In this document: positions 1 to 9,350 of the stretch, in pieces
Layout: every line of letters starts with the position of its first letter
Position numbering within the stretch: position 1 is the stretch's first letter
Origin: Macrococcoides equi
GTDB lineage: Bacteria > Bacillota > Bacilli > Staphylococcales > Staphylococcaceae
DNA length: 64,000 nt
Reading direction: 5' to 3' (one strand)
NCBI RefSeq assembly: GCF_047425865.1
Contig: NZ_CP179735.1
Notes under the pieces: generated by a model
The model's input: only the letters and a program-made list of their open reading frames with translations
What the model was told of the DNA's origin: nothing
The model's database searches: none
Translations under genes and position numbers: made by a program

Positions 1-2182
1 ACGATTTCAATTTTATATAAATCATGAGTGAATTCACTCTCTATTTCTACTAATAAAGTATTAACGAATTTTTCTATTAAATCTTCTGAAGAGTAAGTAA
101 AAACTTCTTCTATCACAGAATTATTATATAAAACTTTTATAAAAAATTCTTCTTTCATATTATCTTTACTAATCAATACGAAATACTTTAAAATTGGATC
201 ATAGTTTCTATTTATATGGCAGACAGATAAGATATCTTTTAAATTATCTTCTTGCTTGTTTTCAACAACGAATTCAATAATGTTAAGGTTTGTAATTTTG
301 TATTTTATTATATCTTTTTCATTAAGTTTTTCAAGTACTCTTGAAGGATTTTCAACATTATATAATTCTAAATTACTTTCTCGATCAAATAATTTTCTTA
401 AAAAGATTCTATCATTAATAGATAAATCTTCATCTTCTTGGACACTTATATAATCAAGCGAATTCCTATCAATTAAAGATTCATTAATTAGAAAAAGGAT
501 TAAATCAAAGTATTGATGGTCTTTTAAATATATGAATTCTTCATTTGCTTCTGCTAAACCTACAAAATAGTTCTTATCTTTTCCTATGATTAAATCTTTA
601 ACTTCTACATTATAAGAATTCTCCTTTTCTATTTTTAATTCAATTATTTTTTTATTTAATTTTTCTATTCTACCATTTAATTGAGGGTAATTTTCTATAG
701 TGATTAAACTCTGTATTCTATCAAATTCATTACTTAAATCGATTGTTTCAATATTTGCGTAAGGTGGATTAGATTTATAAGTAATAATATTTTTGTTATC
801 CCTGACAGCCTTAATAAAATCTGTATTGCTTGCATAATCATCTATTTTTTTACCGTTAACTTTCATTTCATAATATTTATTAAAATTGAAATGTAAAGCT
901 AAAACTTCATTAATATTTTCAATTAATGAAGTTTTAGTCAAATCAATTTTATTACTAAGAATATCAATTTCTTCATCAATTTTCTTAATTCTTTCATTCA
1001 ACATCTCATTTTTTTGTTTGTAAATTATATCAATAAAACTATTCCCATATTGAAATAAGTAAAAATCATTTGGAAAGATATTTTTATATACTAATATTGA
1101 GAGTAATTTTGTTTTTGAAAATTCTATTTTAATCTTGGACTTATAAATAATATATTCATTTACTATATTTTTAAGTACTCTCATATCATCAATGTATATA
1201 AGAATTTTTTCAATGACTTTCATATCAAATTCATCTGATAAATTTAATTCTTTTAAAAGACTTTTAAATTTATGTGATGAATTCCCGTAGGCAATAATTG
1301 GAATGATGGGAATTATAAAGTCGAAAATTTTAGTTCTATCTTTTGAAGTAAAAATATCATCTCTAAGAAGATATATGAACTTATATTCCATTTCTTTAGA
1401 GTGATGCTTGTTTAACAAAGTGTTTATTTCAATTAATTTTTCAAATATTCTAGGCTCATTAAACCTGTCTAAATCCTCAAAAATAAAAATATTCTTTTTA
1501 CAGTTTAAAAATAAATAAATAACATCACTCATATGTTTATCGAAGTAACTATTTTCTTGCTTATCTCCGATTTCAATTTCATTTCCATAAAATCTAAGTT
1601 TTTAAGAATAGTGGATGATTTTTGTATTTTAATAGTTTTATAAACAAAATAACCTAATATATAACAAAAAATAATAAATAAGAATTTCTTATAAAAAGTA
1701 TTCACATCCCCATATAAACTTTTCAGAATATTAATATTGTCTGGGAAAAATAAATATATACTAATTAAACATGTAACTAATATACTTATAACTATTGAAA
1801 AAGTTTCAAAAAATTTATCCTTCTCTTTAATTTTAAAAATTGATTTAGGGACATATTTACTCGGTGTTTGATGTAGTATTTGACTGATTATTTTTTCTTC
1901 AATATTACCTAACTTTTCATTGCTATCAAAATCTTCAGATTCTATGTTAAATTTTTCAAACGAACCTAAATGTACATACATGAAAGATTTTAAGTTAGCA
2001 GTTTTAATATAACTATTTATTATAGTACTTTTTCCTGTACCATAACCACCTGTTAGAGCAATATTATTTATGTCATTATTATAGGCTAACGCATAGTCTA
2101 AAGCTTCCTCATATACTTCAATGTTTTCATCGCTCTCAGGAGTAAGTTTCAAAAATTTTAATTCACTATTTTTATTATTCAC
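1..2182 (-). pseudogene. YobI-family membrane P-loop NTPase, frameshifted and cut by the window edge
   Basis: The first 217 residues start at a GTG and contain a Walker A motif (GGYGTGKS, about residues 45-52) and two membrane segments (about 128-147 and 167-182). That frame stops at 1529. From about 1600 leftwards a second minus-strand frame is open with no stop to position 1, over 500 codons. It continues the protein with a Walker B-like FIFEDLDRF (about 1459-1500) and a long helical region. The frames join at a run of five T (plus strand, 1599-1603); one extra base would restore a single frame. YobI-type NTPases are large membrane-linked ATPases of unknown role, distantly KAP-like and often near restriction systems. 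The gene follows the restriction-modification gene. The defect may be a real mutation or a homopolymer sequencing error. The C-terminus is not visible. The family name rests on motifs and overall pattern. Confidence 0.7.
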
Positions 2183-2300
2183 TAATTAAATGATCTCCTT
2201 TATTTATATATCACAAATAATAAAGTTTTTATTTTTTAGTATTTTAATTTTATATTCTATAATATCACAATTTCTAATAATTTTATTAAGAATATATAGA

Positions 2301-5300
2301 CTAAATTGAATAAAGGTTATTAACTAATATATTTAACCTATCGTTTAATTTACTTAATGCAGCCGCAAAATCTTTATACTGTTTTTTAAAATTATTGAAA
2401 TATTCTTCTAATTCATCTTGTTCATTTAATGAAATCCTTTTGTTTTTTTCTTTAATTTTTTTAACAAACTCCACATTACTAAGACTAGATACATGAACAT
2501 TTCTTCCAAAACTTGAAACATTGAAGTTAGAGGTCATTCTATTCAAAAAAATACTATTAATTTTATCTTGTTGTTGTGATAAAATAACTATCTCTCTAGA
2601 AATATTCTCAATTTGATTAAACTCTATTTCATCGGCTATTATTATTGGGATTTTTTTTAAACTAGTAGTGTTATATCTATGATAACCATCAAGCTTTTTA
2701 GGAACGATTGCATTTAAATAATTATTTATTACATTAGAATTTAATAGTGCCAGTAAATAATATGTATATTTTTCATCTATTGGAATAATACCTGGACAAT
2801 TTGCTCCATTAAATGCCATGTTCTCTGATAATAAACCACATTCTATATTCTTTCCTATCCCTTTAAATAACAATTTTTGAGGTTTTATCATCGTATAATC
2901 TCCAGATCTAACTAATTTGTACCATTCTTCTAGTGCGTATAATTTTCTTGAATCTTTTCTGTTCATAAGTTCAACTTTATTAGTATATAAATAATTATAT
3001 GTATTAGGGAATTCGTTTTTCAGTTGATTTTCTCCAATCAAAAATTTACTCCCATCTTCCCTTAACTTATATGGATATATAATATAAGTATTTGTAATAG
3101 TATTTTTGAATCTTTTGACTTCTTTACCTTTCGATGCGTACGGTATTAGTATATCTTTTTCAATCTTAAATTCCTCAACTTGTTCTTCATTTAGCACAAA
3201 CACTTTATCTAAACCTGTAAGTATACCTGTCAAAGGTACAGCATATTTAGTTAGTGGAAAAAATTTTAATTTTTTCTCTTTTAAATGCTTCTCTAAATTA
3301 AACCCACTAAAATTCCACGACTCCTCATTTATTTCATTATAATCAATCATCTTATATTTATTTTGAATAATATCAAATTCATTTAATTCATTGATTTTTT
3401 TATATTTTAATTCATTTTTTATGTGTTTACTAAAATAAAATATTGCTGGATAAGTTTCAGCATCTTCAAAAACTCTCAAACTACCGAAATCTAATACTTC
3501 ATATAAGTAACCCTGAGAAAATATATTTCTCAAATTTTTTCCATAGTCTGTATTCATCCACTGAGAACTTGATATATAGCTTGCAATTCCATTATTATTT
3601 AATAAATTAAATGCTTTTTCAAAAAAAATAATAGACAAATCTAACTTTCCTATTGGGGTTTTATAATTTTTAAATAAATAATCCGATACTTCTTTTGATA
3701 ATAATTGTATTCGCACATAAGGAGGATTACCGATTATTATATCGAATCCTCCATTATTGATAATCTCAGCAAAATCTTCTTCCCATACAAATGCACTTTC
3801 ATCCACTTGATTGTCACTTATTAATGAGTTTCCATATTTTATATTGCTATCTAATGAAGTTAAAGGATCATTTTTATTTGCTGTTTTTAACCATAACGAT
3901 AATTTAGTTATTTCTATGCTTTCTTTACTTATATCTACACCATATAAATTATTCTTCAAAATATGTTTATCTAATTCAAAAAAACTCGGTACATTAGTTA
4001 ATTGCTCTAGTTTTTGATTGATTTCATTTCCTAAATTTACAAGATAATCAAAAGTGGCATTTAAAAATGCTCCTGAGCCACATGCTGGATCTAAAATTTT
4101 TATATTTCTAACTTTATCTTGTAACTTAATATAATAATCTATATGCATTTCGACTTTAGTCTTCGTTTTATATTTTCTATTTGTAGCCATTCTTTTATGA
4201 TATTCATTGAAGTCTGCATCAACTAGTACAGGTAAGCTCTTATAGCCTAAGGATTCTTTAATATTATCTAGCCAACTATCAATAACGGTTGAAACAATAT
4301 GCTTTGTTATATATGGAGGTGTGTAGAATACTCCATTCTTTTTTCTACTACCTTTATTCTTATCTACTTTTTGTCCGACTAATTCAGACTTGAATTCTTC
4401 AATATCAGTAATGGATTGTTCAAATACATGTCCTAAAATATTAACTGAAAGTTCACTTCCGAAATCATATTCACTAATCACTTTGAATTTCAAAAACATT
4501 TCATCTTTTATTATCAAACTATCTAATATCTTATCTTCTTTGAACAAACCTCCGTTAAATTTATTAATATTATGATGTGGATTACCTATATCTATTGATT
4601 TAAATAAACCTTTCAATTGATCCCAAACTTTAGTATCTGAAAAACTATACGAATTTCTCCCTACTTCAACGACCTTATTAAAAATACTATTTTCTAATAA
4701 TCCAGTATCTTCGCAAAAGCATATAAATATAAACCTATCGAGTAATTTTTGAGTTTTTTCAAATAATATAAATTCACCAACGTCTTGATTATTCTCTACA
4801 ACATGAGTAAATAATTTATATCTCAAATCTTTATAATCTTGATAGAACTTTAATGTAATATCTTTTTCAATGTTAATATTTTCATCGTATATACTATCAA
4901 TTAATGATTTTTTATCTCTATCTATCAAATTATTAAAATTTAACAAATAGTAAAACTTCAGAAATTCTTTTTCATTTTGACACATATCTTTAATTTCAAA
5001 TTTTTGATATTCTACCATAGTTTTTGCATTATAAAGTCTAATTTCTTTAAAATTAGAAACTATTACCCATTTGCAATTCTTGTGTTTATATTGATATGAA
5101 AACGCTTGTTCTACAGGTGATAAATTCCCGACTCTATTCTGCTTACGATCTAAATTTGAATTTGCATCTTTTAATTCAATTACCACTCTAGTGTCTGAGA
5201 TATCTTTTGTATAGTATCCCAATGCACCATCAGAAACAGTGGAATCTAGAATTGTTTTTTCTTCCACATTTAAATTCCAAATATCCTTTCCTACGAAAGT

Positions 5301-5507
5301 TTGGTACCCTAAAATTTCGGTAAAAAATTGTTGAAAGAATTGTCCTTGAATAGATATTTCTTTAGTCTTTGCTAGGTTACTTTGCTCTAATGAATAGTTC
5401 CAATTGTTTAATATTTTCTTTTTTTTATCAAAATCTACTATATCTCGTTTACTAAATTTACTCATCTTTCTCTCTAAAAATTTATTGCTAAATATAAAGT
5501 TATTCAT
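2301..5507 (-). CDS. Type IIG (Eco57I-class) restriction-modification enzyme
   Basis: A single chain of about 1068 residues expected to cut DNA and methylate the same site. The N-terminus has a PD-(D/E)XK-like nuclease pattern (SDGALGYY, then VVIELKDA, about residues 92-115). The N6-adenine methyltransferase core follows: GVFYTPPYI about 392, the AdoMet motif ILDPACGSGAF about 471-481, and catalytic NPPY about 594-597. The last 350 residues look like a target-recognition domain ending in a helical tail. I chose the ATG at 5507 because GAAAGGAG lies five bases upstream; an in-frame TTG 15 bases earlier overlaps that ribosome site. The gene is separated by a terminator from the small-gene operon upstream, so it probably has its own promoter. 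It is the most obvious defence cargo of the island. Recognition specificity cannot be read from sequence alone. Confidence 0.88.
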   Translation of the reverse strand: MNNFIFSNKFLERKMSKFSKRDIVDFDKKKKILNNWNYSLEQSNLAKTKEISIQGQFFQQFFTEILGYQTFVGKDIWNLNVEEKTILDSTVSDGALGYYTKDISDTRVVIELKDANSNLDRKQNRVGNLSPVEQAFSYQYKHKNCKWVIVSNFKEIRLYNAKTMVEYQKFEIKDMCQNEKEFLKFYYLLNFNNLIDRDKKSLIDSIYDENINIEKDITLKFYQDYKDLRYKLFTHVVENNQDVGEFILFEKTQKLLDRFIFICFCEDTGLLENSIFNKVVEVGRNSYSFSDTKVWDQLKGLFKSIDIGNPHHNINKFNGGLFKEDKILDSLIIKDEMFLKFKVISEYDFGSELSVNILGHVFEQSITDIEEFKSELVGQKVDKNKGSRKKNGVFYTPPYITKHIVSTVIDSWLDNIKESLGYKSLPVLVDADFNEYHKRMATNRKYKTKTKVEMHIDYYIKLQDKVRNIKILDPACGSGAFLNATFDYLVNLGNEINQKLEQLTNVPSFFELDKHILKNNLYGVDISKESIEITKLSLWLKTANKNDPLTSLDSNIKYGNSLISDNQVDESAFVWEEDFAEIINNGGFDIIIGNPPYVRIQLLSKEVSDYLFKNYKTPIGKLDLSIIFFEKAFNLLNNNGIASYISSSQWMNTDYGKNLRNIFSQGYLYEVLDFGSLRVFEDAETYPAIFYFSKHIKNELKYKKINELNEFDIIQNKYKMIDYNEINEESWNFSGFNLEKHLKEKKLKFFPLTKYAVPLTGILTGLDKVFVLNEEQVEEFKIEKDILIPYASKGKEVKRFKNTITNTYIIYPYKLREDGSKFLIGENQLKNEFPNTYNYLYTNKVELMNRKDSRKLYALEEWYKLVRSGDYTMIKPQKLLFKGIGKNIECGLLSENMAFNGANCPGIIPIDEKYTYYLLALLNSNVINNYLNAIVPKKLDGYHRYNTTSLKKIPIIIADEIEFNQIENISREIVILSQQQDKINSIFLNRMTSNFNVSSFGRNVHVSSLSNVEFVKKIKEKNKRISLNEQDELEEYFNNFKKQYKDFAAALSKLNDRLNILVNNLYSI

Positions 5508-5644
5508 TTGTACTCCTTTCAAAAAGTAAAGTTTTTAGTTGTATATATTAATCAATTTTATACTAGGCTATATTGACAAGTAACCATGACATAATTAATT
5601 TCTCATTATATTTAATTATCCCATAGAAATACATCAATAAAAAT

Positions 5645-5673
5645 AAAAACTGACTATTTAAAGTCAGTTTTTT
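5645..5673. terminator. Bidirectional hairpin terminator
   Basis: An AAAAACTGACT arm and its complement AGTCAGTTTTT are separated by six bases, with A and T runs on both sides. It lies directly after the stop of the 124-residue gene and ends the small-gene operon before the restriction-modification gene. The edge coordinates may be off by a base. Confidence 0.8.
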
Positions 5674-6046
5674 AGTCATTATTTGATTGCAAAACATACT
5701 CAGCAAATTCAGATCTCTTAATTCTTCCATGTGCCATATCATACATTTTTTCTATATATTCATCCGTTAATACAAGACCATCAATTTTATTTATGCCTAT
5801 TGCTGCATCAACAATCGCTATTCTTCTTTCTAAGCTAACTTCTTCAGGCACATACCCTTCAAATGCTATTTTATATCCATATGTTAATTTAACTTGTGTT
5901 CTAAATGATTCTTCATCAATACTTGTAATCCCATCTTTTAATTCTCTCGCAGTAGTATAAGCTATTCCTGAATATTCAGCTATTTCATCAGATGTTAAAT
6001 CACTTTCAAGCATTTTTTGAATTTTTTCTTTGTCGACTTCAAGCAT
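5672..6046 (-). CDS. Small DNA-binding-like protein with VbhA-antitoxin-like C-terminus
   Basis: A 124-residue protein. Residues 1-45 resemble a helix-turn-helix segment (LTSDEIAEYSGIAYTTARELK). Residues about 78-120 (IVDAAIGINKIDGLVLTDEYIEKMYDMAHGR and onward, quoted here only in part) look like the three-helix VbhA fold that inhibits Fic toxins. The Fic-inhibitory Ser/Thr-xxx-Glu-Gly signature is degenerate here: I read IDG, with no Ser or Thr four residues before. No Fic gene is adjacent. Such proteins occur in staphylococcal phages and islands without a toxin partner. The start has AGGATGTGAT just upstream. It is the last gene of the island's early operon. Function is unknown; the antitoxin link is a guess. 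Confidence 0.6.
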   Translation of the reverse strand: MLEVDKEKIQKMLESDLTSDEIAEYSGIAYTTARELKDGITSIDEESFRTQVKLTYGYKIAFEGYVPEEVSLERRIAIVDAAIGINKIDGLVLTDEYIEKMYDMAHGRIKRSEFAEYVLQSNND

Positions 6047-6094
6047 ATCATCACATCCTAGTTTATTAGATAATCATAACTTAAATATCTACTA

Positions 6095-6307
6095 TTAAAA
6101 TATTCCCATTGATTTACCGAAATAATAATCCTTTTTATCATCTTCTTGAAGTGGATTTTCTTTACGTAACCTTCTTACATCATCATAATAACCATTTTGT
6201 TTCATTATTAATCTTGTATTTGCTCTTAGTTCTCTTCGTTGATCAGCTATCATTTTATCTCTTTCTTCTTGTGTGAAGTCATTAATAGTTTTTCCTTTAA
6301 GATTCAT
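6095..6307 (-). CDS. Small hypothetical island protein (70 aa)
   Basis: A charged, mostly helical protein starting MNLKGKTINDFTQEERDK, with a stretch rich in Arg and Lys (about 25-55) and the end YYFGKSMGIF. I do not recognise a family. The ATG at 6307 is preferred over a TTG at 6316 because a TGGGA element lies about ten bases upstream of it and overlaps the TTG. It lies between the DUF7695-like and VbhA-like genes in the same orientation, so it is probably co-transcribed. Confidence 0.55.
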   Translation of the reverse strand: MNLKGKTINDFTQEERDKMIADQRRELRANTRLIMKQNGYYDDVRRLRKENPLQEDDKKDYYFGKSMGIF

Positions 6308-6350
6308 AATTATCAATTCCCATTTAAAATAAAAATAATTTTATTTTTTA

Positions 6351-6563
6351 TTATTCTTCATATTCAGACAAACTTAAATCAATTATTTCATCTTTAGTTT
6401 TTCCATATGCCTTCTCTGGCCACCATCCATATCTTTGATACTCTTTACCACCATCTAAAAAGATTGCACCACATTTGCATCTCACATAATCATGGGTATA
6501 CTTTGATTCAATTACATCATCACAAATTTTACAGCGTGCAATACTTCTAATTATATTATGCAT
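6351..6563 (-). CDS. DUF7695-like zinc-ribbon protein
   Basis: A 70-residue protein with two CxxC/CxC knuckles: CKICDD (about residues 11-16) and RCKCGAIFLDGG (about 28-39). This is the layout of a small zinc ribbon, followed by the conserved YGWWPEKAYGKT segment. Proteins of this type are common in phages and genomic islands of Staphylococcaceae; their role is not known. It sits in the middle of the small-gene operon downstream of the replication region. A zinc-binding role is inferred from the four cysteines. Confidence 0.7.
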   Translation of the reverse strand: MHNIIRSIARCKICDDVIESKYTHDYVRCKCGAIFLDGGKEYQRYGWWPEKAYGKTKDEIIDLSLSEYEE

Positions 6564-6611
6564 ATTTTTTACCTCAATAGTAGTTGAAAAATTATTATCA
6601 AAACTATTTTA

Positions 6612-7004
6612 TCATTTATTTTGTGATCTATACTTACCGTACTTACTAACATCTTTGAAATGAATATATGTAAAAATTGGCGACAAGAATAAAAATACTG
6701 TTCCCCATAAAACAATTCCAATGATTTTGAACAATCCATAAAAAGCTAACGTGTCTCTCGTAATAAAATAGACTCTAGTACCAGTAAATGTATTTGCACC
6801 ACTTTTAATATCGAACATTACATAATAAGAAAATGGACTAAGTAATAATAAAGTATTCATAATAATTCCTGGAGTTTTATGTCCAACTTCTCCATATGCT
6901 TGTTGGTACATATATATAATCGCACTTACCAAAAAAGCAAATAGAACTGATTTGATGAGACGAAAGATATTTAATCCTCTTAAATAATTCGTAATAAAGT
7001 TCAT
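6612..7004 (-). CDS. Small membrane protein with three predicted membrane segments
   Basis: About 130 residues. Hydrophobic stretches lie at about 15-35 (LIKSVLFAFLVSAIIYMY), 48-65 and 90-115 (FKIIGIVLWGTVFLFLSPIF), and the C-terminus is basic and presumably cytoplasmic. AAGGAG stands three bases before the ATG at 7007 and six before the next ATG at 7004; I took the second, and the difference is one residue. I recognise no family. As cargo of a mobile element it could be an exclusion, toxin or defence effector protein, but nothing in the sequence decides this. Confidence 0.6.
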   Translation of the reverse strand: MNFITNYLRGLNIFRLIKSVLFAFLVSAIIYMYQQAYGEVGHKTPGIIMNTLLLLSPFSYYVMFDIKSGANTFTGTRVYFITRDTLAFYGLFKIIGIVLWGTVFLFLSPIFTYIHFKDVSKYGKYRSQNK

Positions 7005-7051
7005 CATATTCTCCTTTTTAAAATCATCTTTCCAATTTCATATTAAATTGT

Positions 7052-7411
7052 TTATAGAAAGAATGAACTTTTCTTTTTGATTGGTGCTTTATTTTGGTTT
7101 TCTTCAACGAATTCTTTTGCTTTATTGTAACTAATGTTTTGACCTTCTTTAAAAGAAAGCATTGGAATATGATCATGTCTGTCTGCACTCCACGAAACAA
7201 TTTCTAAAATCATTTCTGATTTTTTATCAATTGTAGATAATCTATCGTTGATACGATTTAAATTATCATCTAATGCTTGTTCTTCTTTTTCAAAGAGATA
7301 AGTCAAAACTTGATTCATATTTGCAAATCCTTTTTCTTCTTTCAACTCATCAATTTTATTGAGCATACTATCATTTAAATAATAAGTTTTGTTCGTTCCT
7401 CTTCTTTCCAT
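7052..7411 (-). CDS. Ribbon-helix-helix-like DNA-binding protein with coiled coil
   Basis: 119 residues. The N-terminus (NKTYYLNDSMLNKIDELKEE, residues 7-26) has the strand-helix pattern of an RHH/CopG-type DNA-binding domain. It is followed by a heptad-like stretch (about 45-75) and a lysine-rich tail. AGAGGAG lies eight to nine bases before the ATG. It is the first gene after the putative origin, reading away from it, so it could be a copy-number or segregation regulator of the element. That role is inferred from position and fold only. Confidence 0.6.
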   Translation of the reverse strand: MERRGTNKTYYLNDSMLNKIDELKEEKGFANMNQVLTYLFEKEEQALDDNLNRINDRLSTIDKKSEMILEIVSWSADRHDHIPMLSFKEGQNISYNKAKEFVEENQNKAPIKKKSSFFL

Positions 7412-7652
7412 ATTTATATCTCCTCTTTTAATGTTTTTTTTAATTAATGCTACAAGTGCTTATGCCTTGGTTATTCTTTCGACAATTTTAATAAAATAAT
7501 TTGTACCTAATGTCTATATATTAAGTTCATCAATAAATTTTTTGATTAAAAATCTTTATATATGTGGATATCACATATATTCAATTATTTAAAAATTTAT
7601 GCTATACATGGATTTCATGTATACTATGCTTTTCAATAATTATTACTCAATG

Positions 7653-7785
7653 TATATATCACATATATTTAATATACATGGTGTATATATGTGAAATATA
7701 CGTGTTGTAATAAAATGTATATGTGAAATATAAATGATTTGTTAAAATTGTGATATCACCATATACGTAGTTTTCACATATATAG
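7653..7785. repeat. Iterons of the TATATGTGA type
   Basis: Copies or near copies of TATATGTGAAATATA are seen at about 7684-7700 and 7717-7731. Inverted copies occur at about 7655-7668 (TATATCACATATA) and 7772-7785 (TTTTCACATATATA). The same core is contained in the inverted repeat at 7558-7580. Such iterons are the expected binding sites of the initiator protein encoded next door. Confidence 0.65.
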
Positions 7786-7860
7786 AAAGTAACCGGCACT
7801 GCCGGTTTAATCACGGTTCGGCTCTGCCGAAATTCGTCCCAGAGGGCGACGTGATATCAC
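7750..7860. repeat. Three GC-rich hairpins bracketed by identical palindromes
   Basis: GTGATATCAC occurs at 7750-7759 and again at 7851-7860. Between them are a hairpin with AACCGGC arms and an ACT loop (7791-7807), a hairpin with TTCGGC arms and a TCT loop (7817-7831), and an imperfect TCGTCCC / GGGCGA hairpin with an AGA loop (about 7833-7850). In a region otherwise over 75% AT this short GC-rich block stands out. It could be a single-strand initiation site, a melting barrier or a protein-binding site. Confidence 0.65.
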
Positions 7861-7904
7861 TTTCTCTTATGCTCATGTTCTAAAAAATAAAGTTTTTCAA
7901 ATTT

Positions 7905-7944
7905 ATTGTCCCTGTTGTCCCAATTCCAGGGACAATAGGGACAG
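7905..7944. repeat. GGGACA inverted repeat cluster after rep
   Basis: Four copies of the motif GGGACA lie in 40 bases, two in each orientation (TTGTCCC, TTGTCCC, GGGACAA, AGGGACA), starting 14 bases beyond the helicase stop codon. Read on the minus strand the cluster can also form a hairpin followed by T-rich sequence further on. Iterons of the initiator or a transcription stop are both possible. Confidence 0.55.
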
Positions 7945-7958
7945 TCTTTTTTAAAAAG

Positions 7959-9332
7959 TTAAATACAATAATCTCGTTCTAATATTTTAATGTCTTCTTC
8001 ATTTATAAAAAATCCTCGTTGTTGACCATAAAATTTTTGGTATCTAACTTTTTCTGTTGAATCTCGTTTTAACAATTTCTTCAGTCTTAAATTAATTTTT
8101 GAAGTCAGTTGTTTATTTTCTACTCTGTCATCCTTCAATAATACTTCTCTAATTTCTCTTGCTGATATTTTTTCACGATAAACAAAATACTTTGATTCAT
8201 GTGTCTTGTCATCATAATTTTTTACATGTTCTCTCTTTTCTTCAATAGAAAAATAGTCCCAATTTGCAGGAATCTTGATTAATAAGTACCTTGCAATTTC
8301 ATTTTCGAGTTCATCAATTGCCTGAAATTGTTTTTGATAATCTTCCAAATATAATTTTTCTTCAGATGATAAATGATTCGTTTCACCCCTCAAAAAATAT
8401 TCTTTAGCTTCTGCCCAAACTTGATCCACAATTTCTTGTGTTAAATCATGTACATTTAATTCATTTGTTTTATTCACTCCAACTTTTATAGGAATAAATC
8501 TTCTGTTTCCCGTTTCATCCTTCAAAAAAGTTTCTTCATTAGTAGTTCCAAAAAATATGCAATCTCTGATATGACCTTTACTTTGCCCAGCATATTTATC
8601 TCGATAATTATCTGTAGTTGAAGTAAGAACTTGTTTAATTCTTTCAATACCTGAGTTGTTATAAGCTGTTAATTCAGATAGTTCAATAATCCATGACTTC
8701 GCCATTTTTATATATGCTTCATCACCTTTAAAAGAGTCAAAACTATCATTGAACCATTTTCCAGCTAATTTTTTTAAAATTAATGACTTACCACAACCTT
8801 GTTTTCCTGAAAAAATTATAGTTGTGTCATGAGCATGTCCAGGATTATAAATTTTTGCTACTGCACCTATTAATGTTTTTTTTGTTACCGATTTTATAAA
8901 TTGATTATCCTCTGTATGTATATAATCTATAAATAGTGTTTCTAATCTTTTCATACCATCCCATTTAATATTTTCTAAATAAGTTCTAACAGGATGAATA
9001 TAATTTTGAATAGCTTCATTCAAAACAAAATCTTTTACAAGAGATTTATTTTGGAAATTATAGTTATAATTTATGTAGTTATTTATTAAGCTAATATCAT
9101 TTTTAATATCAAAAATTTGTTCTAATGCTCGCTTATTAACATTCCAAGGAGGATCTTTTAAATAAATAATCGCATCAGTTCTTTCATCAACACCAAATAG
9201 TCCATTTATATTCTTGTCTTCTTTAAAAATCTTTTCTAAGTTATATATATTGGACAGTATTTTTCCCTTTTCATCTTTGAATAAATTGTTTTTAATTTCT
9301 TTGTATTTAATGTTAGAATAATTAAGAAACAT
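7959..9332 (-). CDS. VapE/VirE-family replication helicase (island Rep)
   Basis: 457 residues. A P-loop FSGKQGCGKS (about 174-183), a Walker B-like SWIIELSEL (about 213-221), a sensor region with IFFGTTNEETFL and an arginine-finger-like GNRRFIPI mark the superfamily-3 type VapE/VirE ATPase domain. The first 120 residues lack primase motifs. The C-terminal 100 residues are helical and basic and may bind the iterons. In SaPI-like islands this protein is the initiator and helicase that replicates the excised element. The ATG at 9332 has AAAGGGA upstream. It is transcribed from the promoter shared with the excisionase-like gene and lies directly before the repeat-rich region that I take for the origin. 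Confidence 0.85.
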   Translation of the reverse strand: MFLNYSNIKYKEIKNNLFKDEKGKILSNIYNLEKIFKEDKNINGLFGVDERTDAIIYLKDPPWNVNKRALEQIFDIKNDISLINNYINYNYNFQNKSLVKDFVLNEAIQNYIHPVRTYLENIKWDGMKRLETLFIDYIHTEDNQFIKSVTKKTLIGAVAKIYNPGHAHDTTIIFSGKQGCGKSLILKKLAGKWFNDSFDSFKGDEAYIKMAKSWIIELSELTAYNNSGIERIKQVLTSTTDNYRDKYAGQSKGHIRDCIFFGTTNEETFLKDETGNRRFIPIKVGVNKTNELNVHDLTQEIVDQVWAEAKEYFLRGETNHLSSEEKLYLEDYQKQFQAIDELENEIARYLLIKIPANWDYFSIEEKREHVKNYDDKTHESKYFVYREKISAREIREVLLKDDRVENKQLTSKINLRLKKLLKRDSTEKVRYQKFYGQQRGFFINEEDIKILERDYCI

Positions 9333-9350
9333 ATAGAATTCCCTTTCATT

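Larger units (their letters stand above)
7412..7958. other. Putative replication origin region of the island
   Basis: A 547-base gene-free stretch directly after the replication helicase gene, where SaPI-type elements keep their origin. It is very AT-rich and crowded with repeats. There are two 5-base-spacer inverted repeats, at 7558-7580 (ATATATGTG, GATAT, CACATATAT) and 7603-7623 (TATACATG, GATTT, CATGTATA). TATATGTGA-type iterons in both orientations occupy about 7653-7785. Two copies of the palindrome GTGATATCAC (7750-7759 and 7851-7860) bracket three GC-rich hairpins. A GGGACA repeat cluster lies at 7905-7944. Origin function is inferred from neighbours and repeat structure. Confidence 0.68.

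Noticed and set aside
1590..1610. Programmed -1 ribosomal frameshift joining the two YobI frames
   Set aside because: The site reads CTT AAA AAC; the base before AAA is T, so it is not a proper X XXY YYZ heptamer, and no following structure was apparent. A simple one-base loss in an A/T run explains it better.
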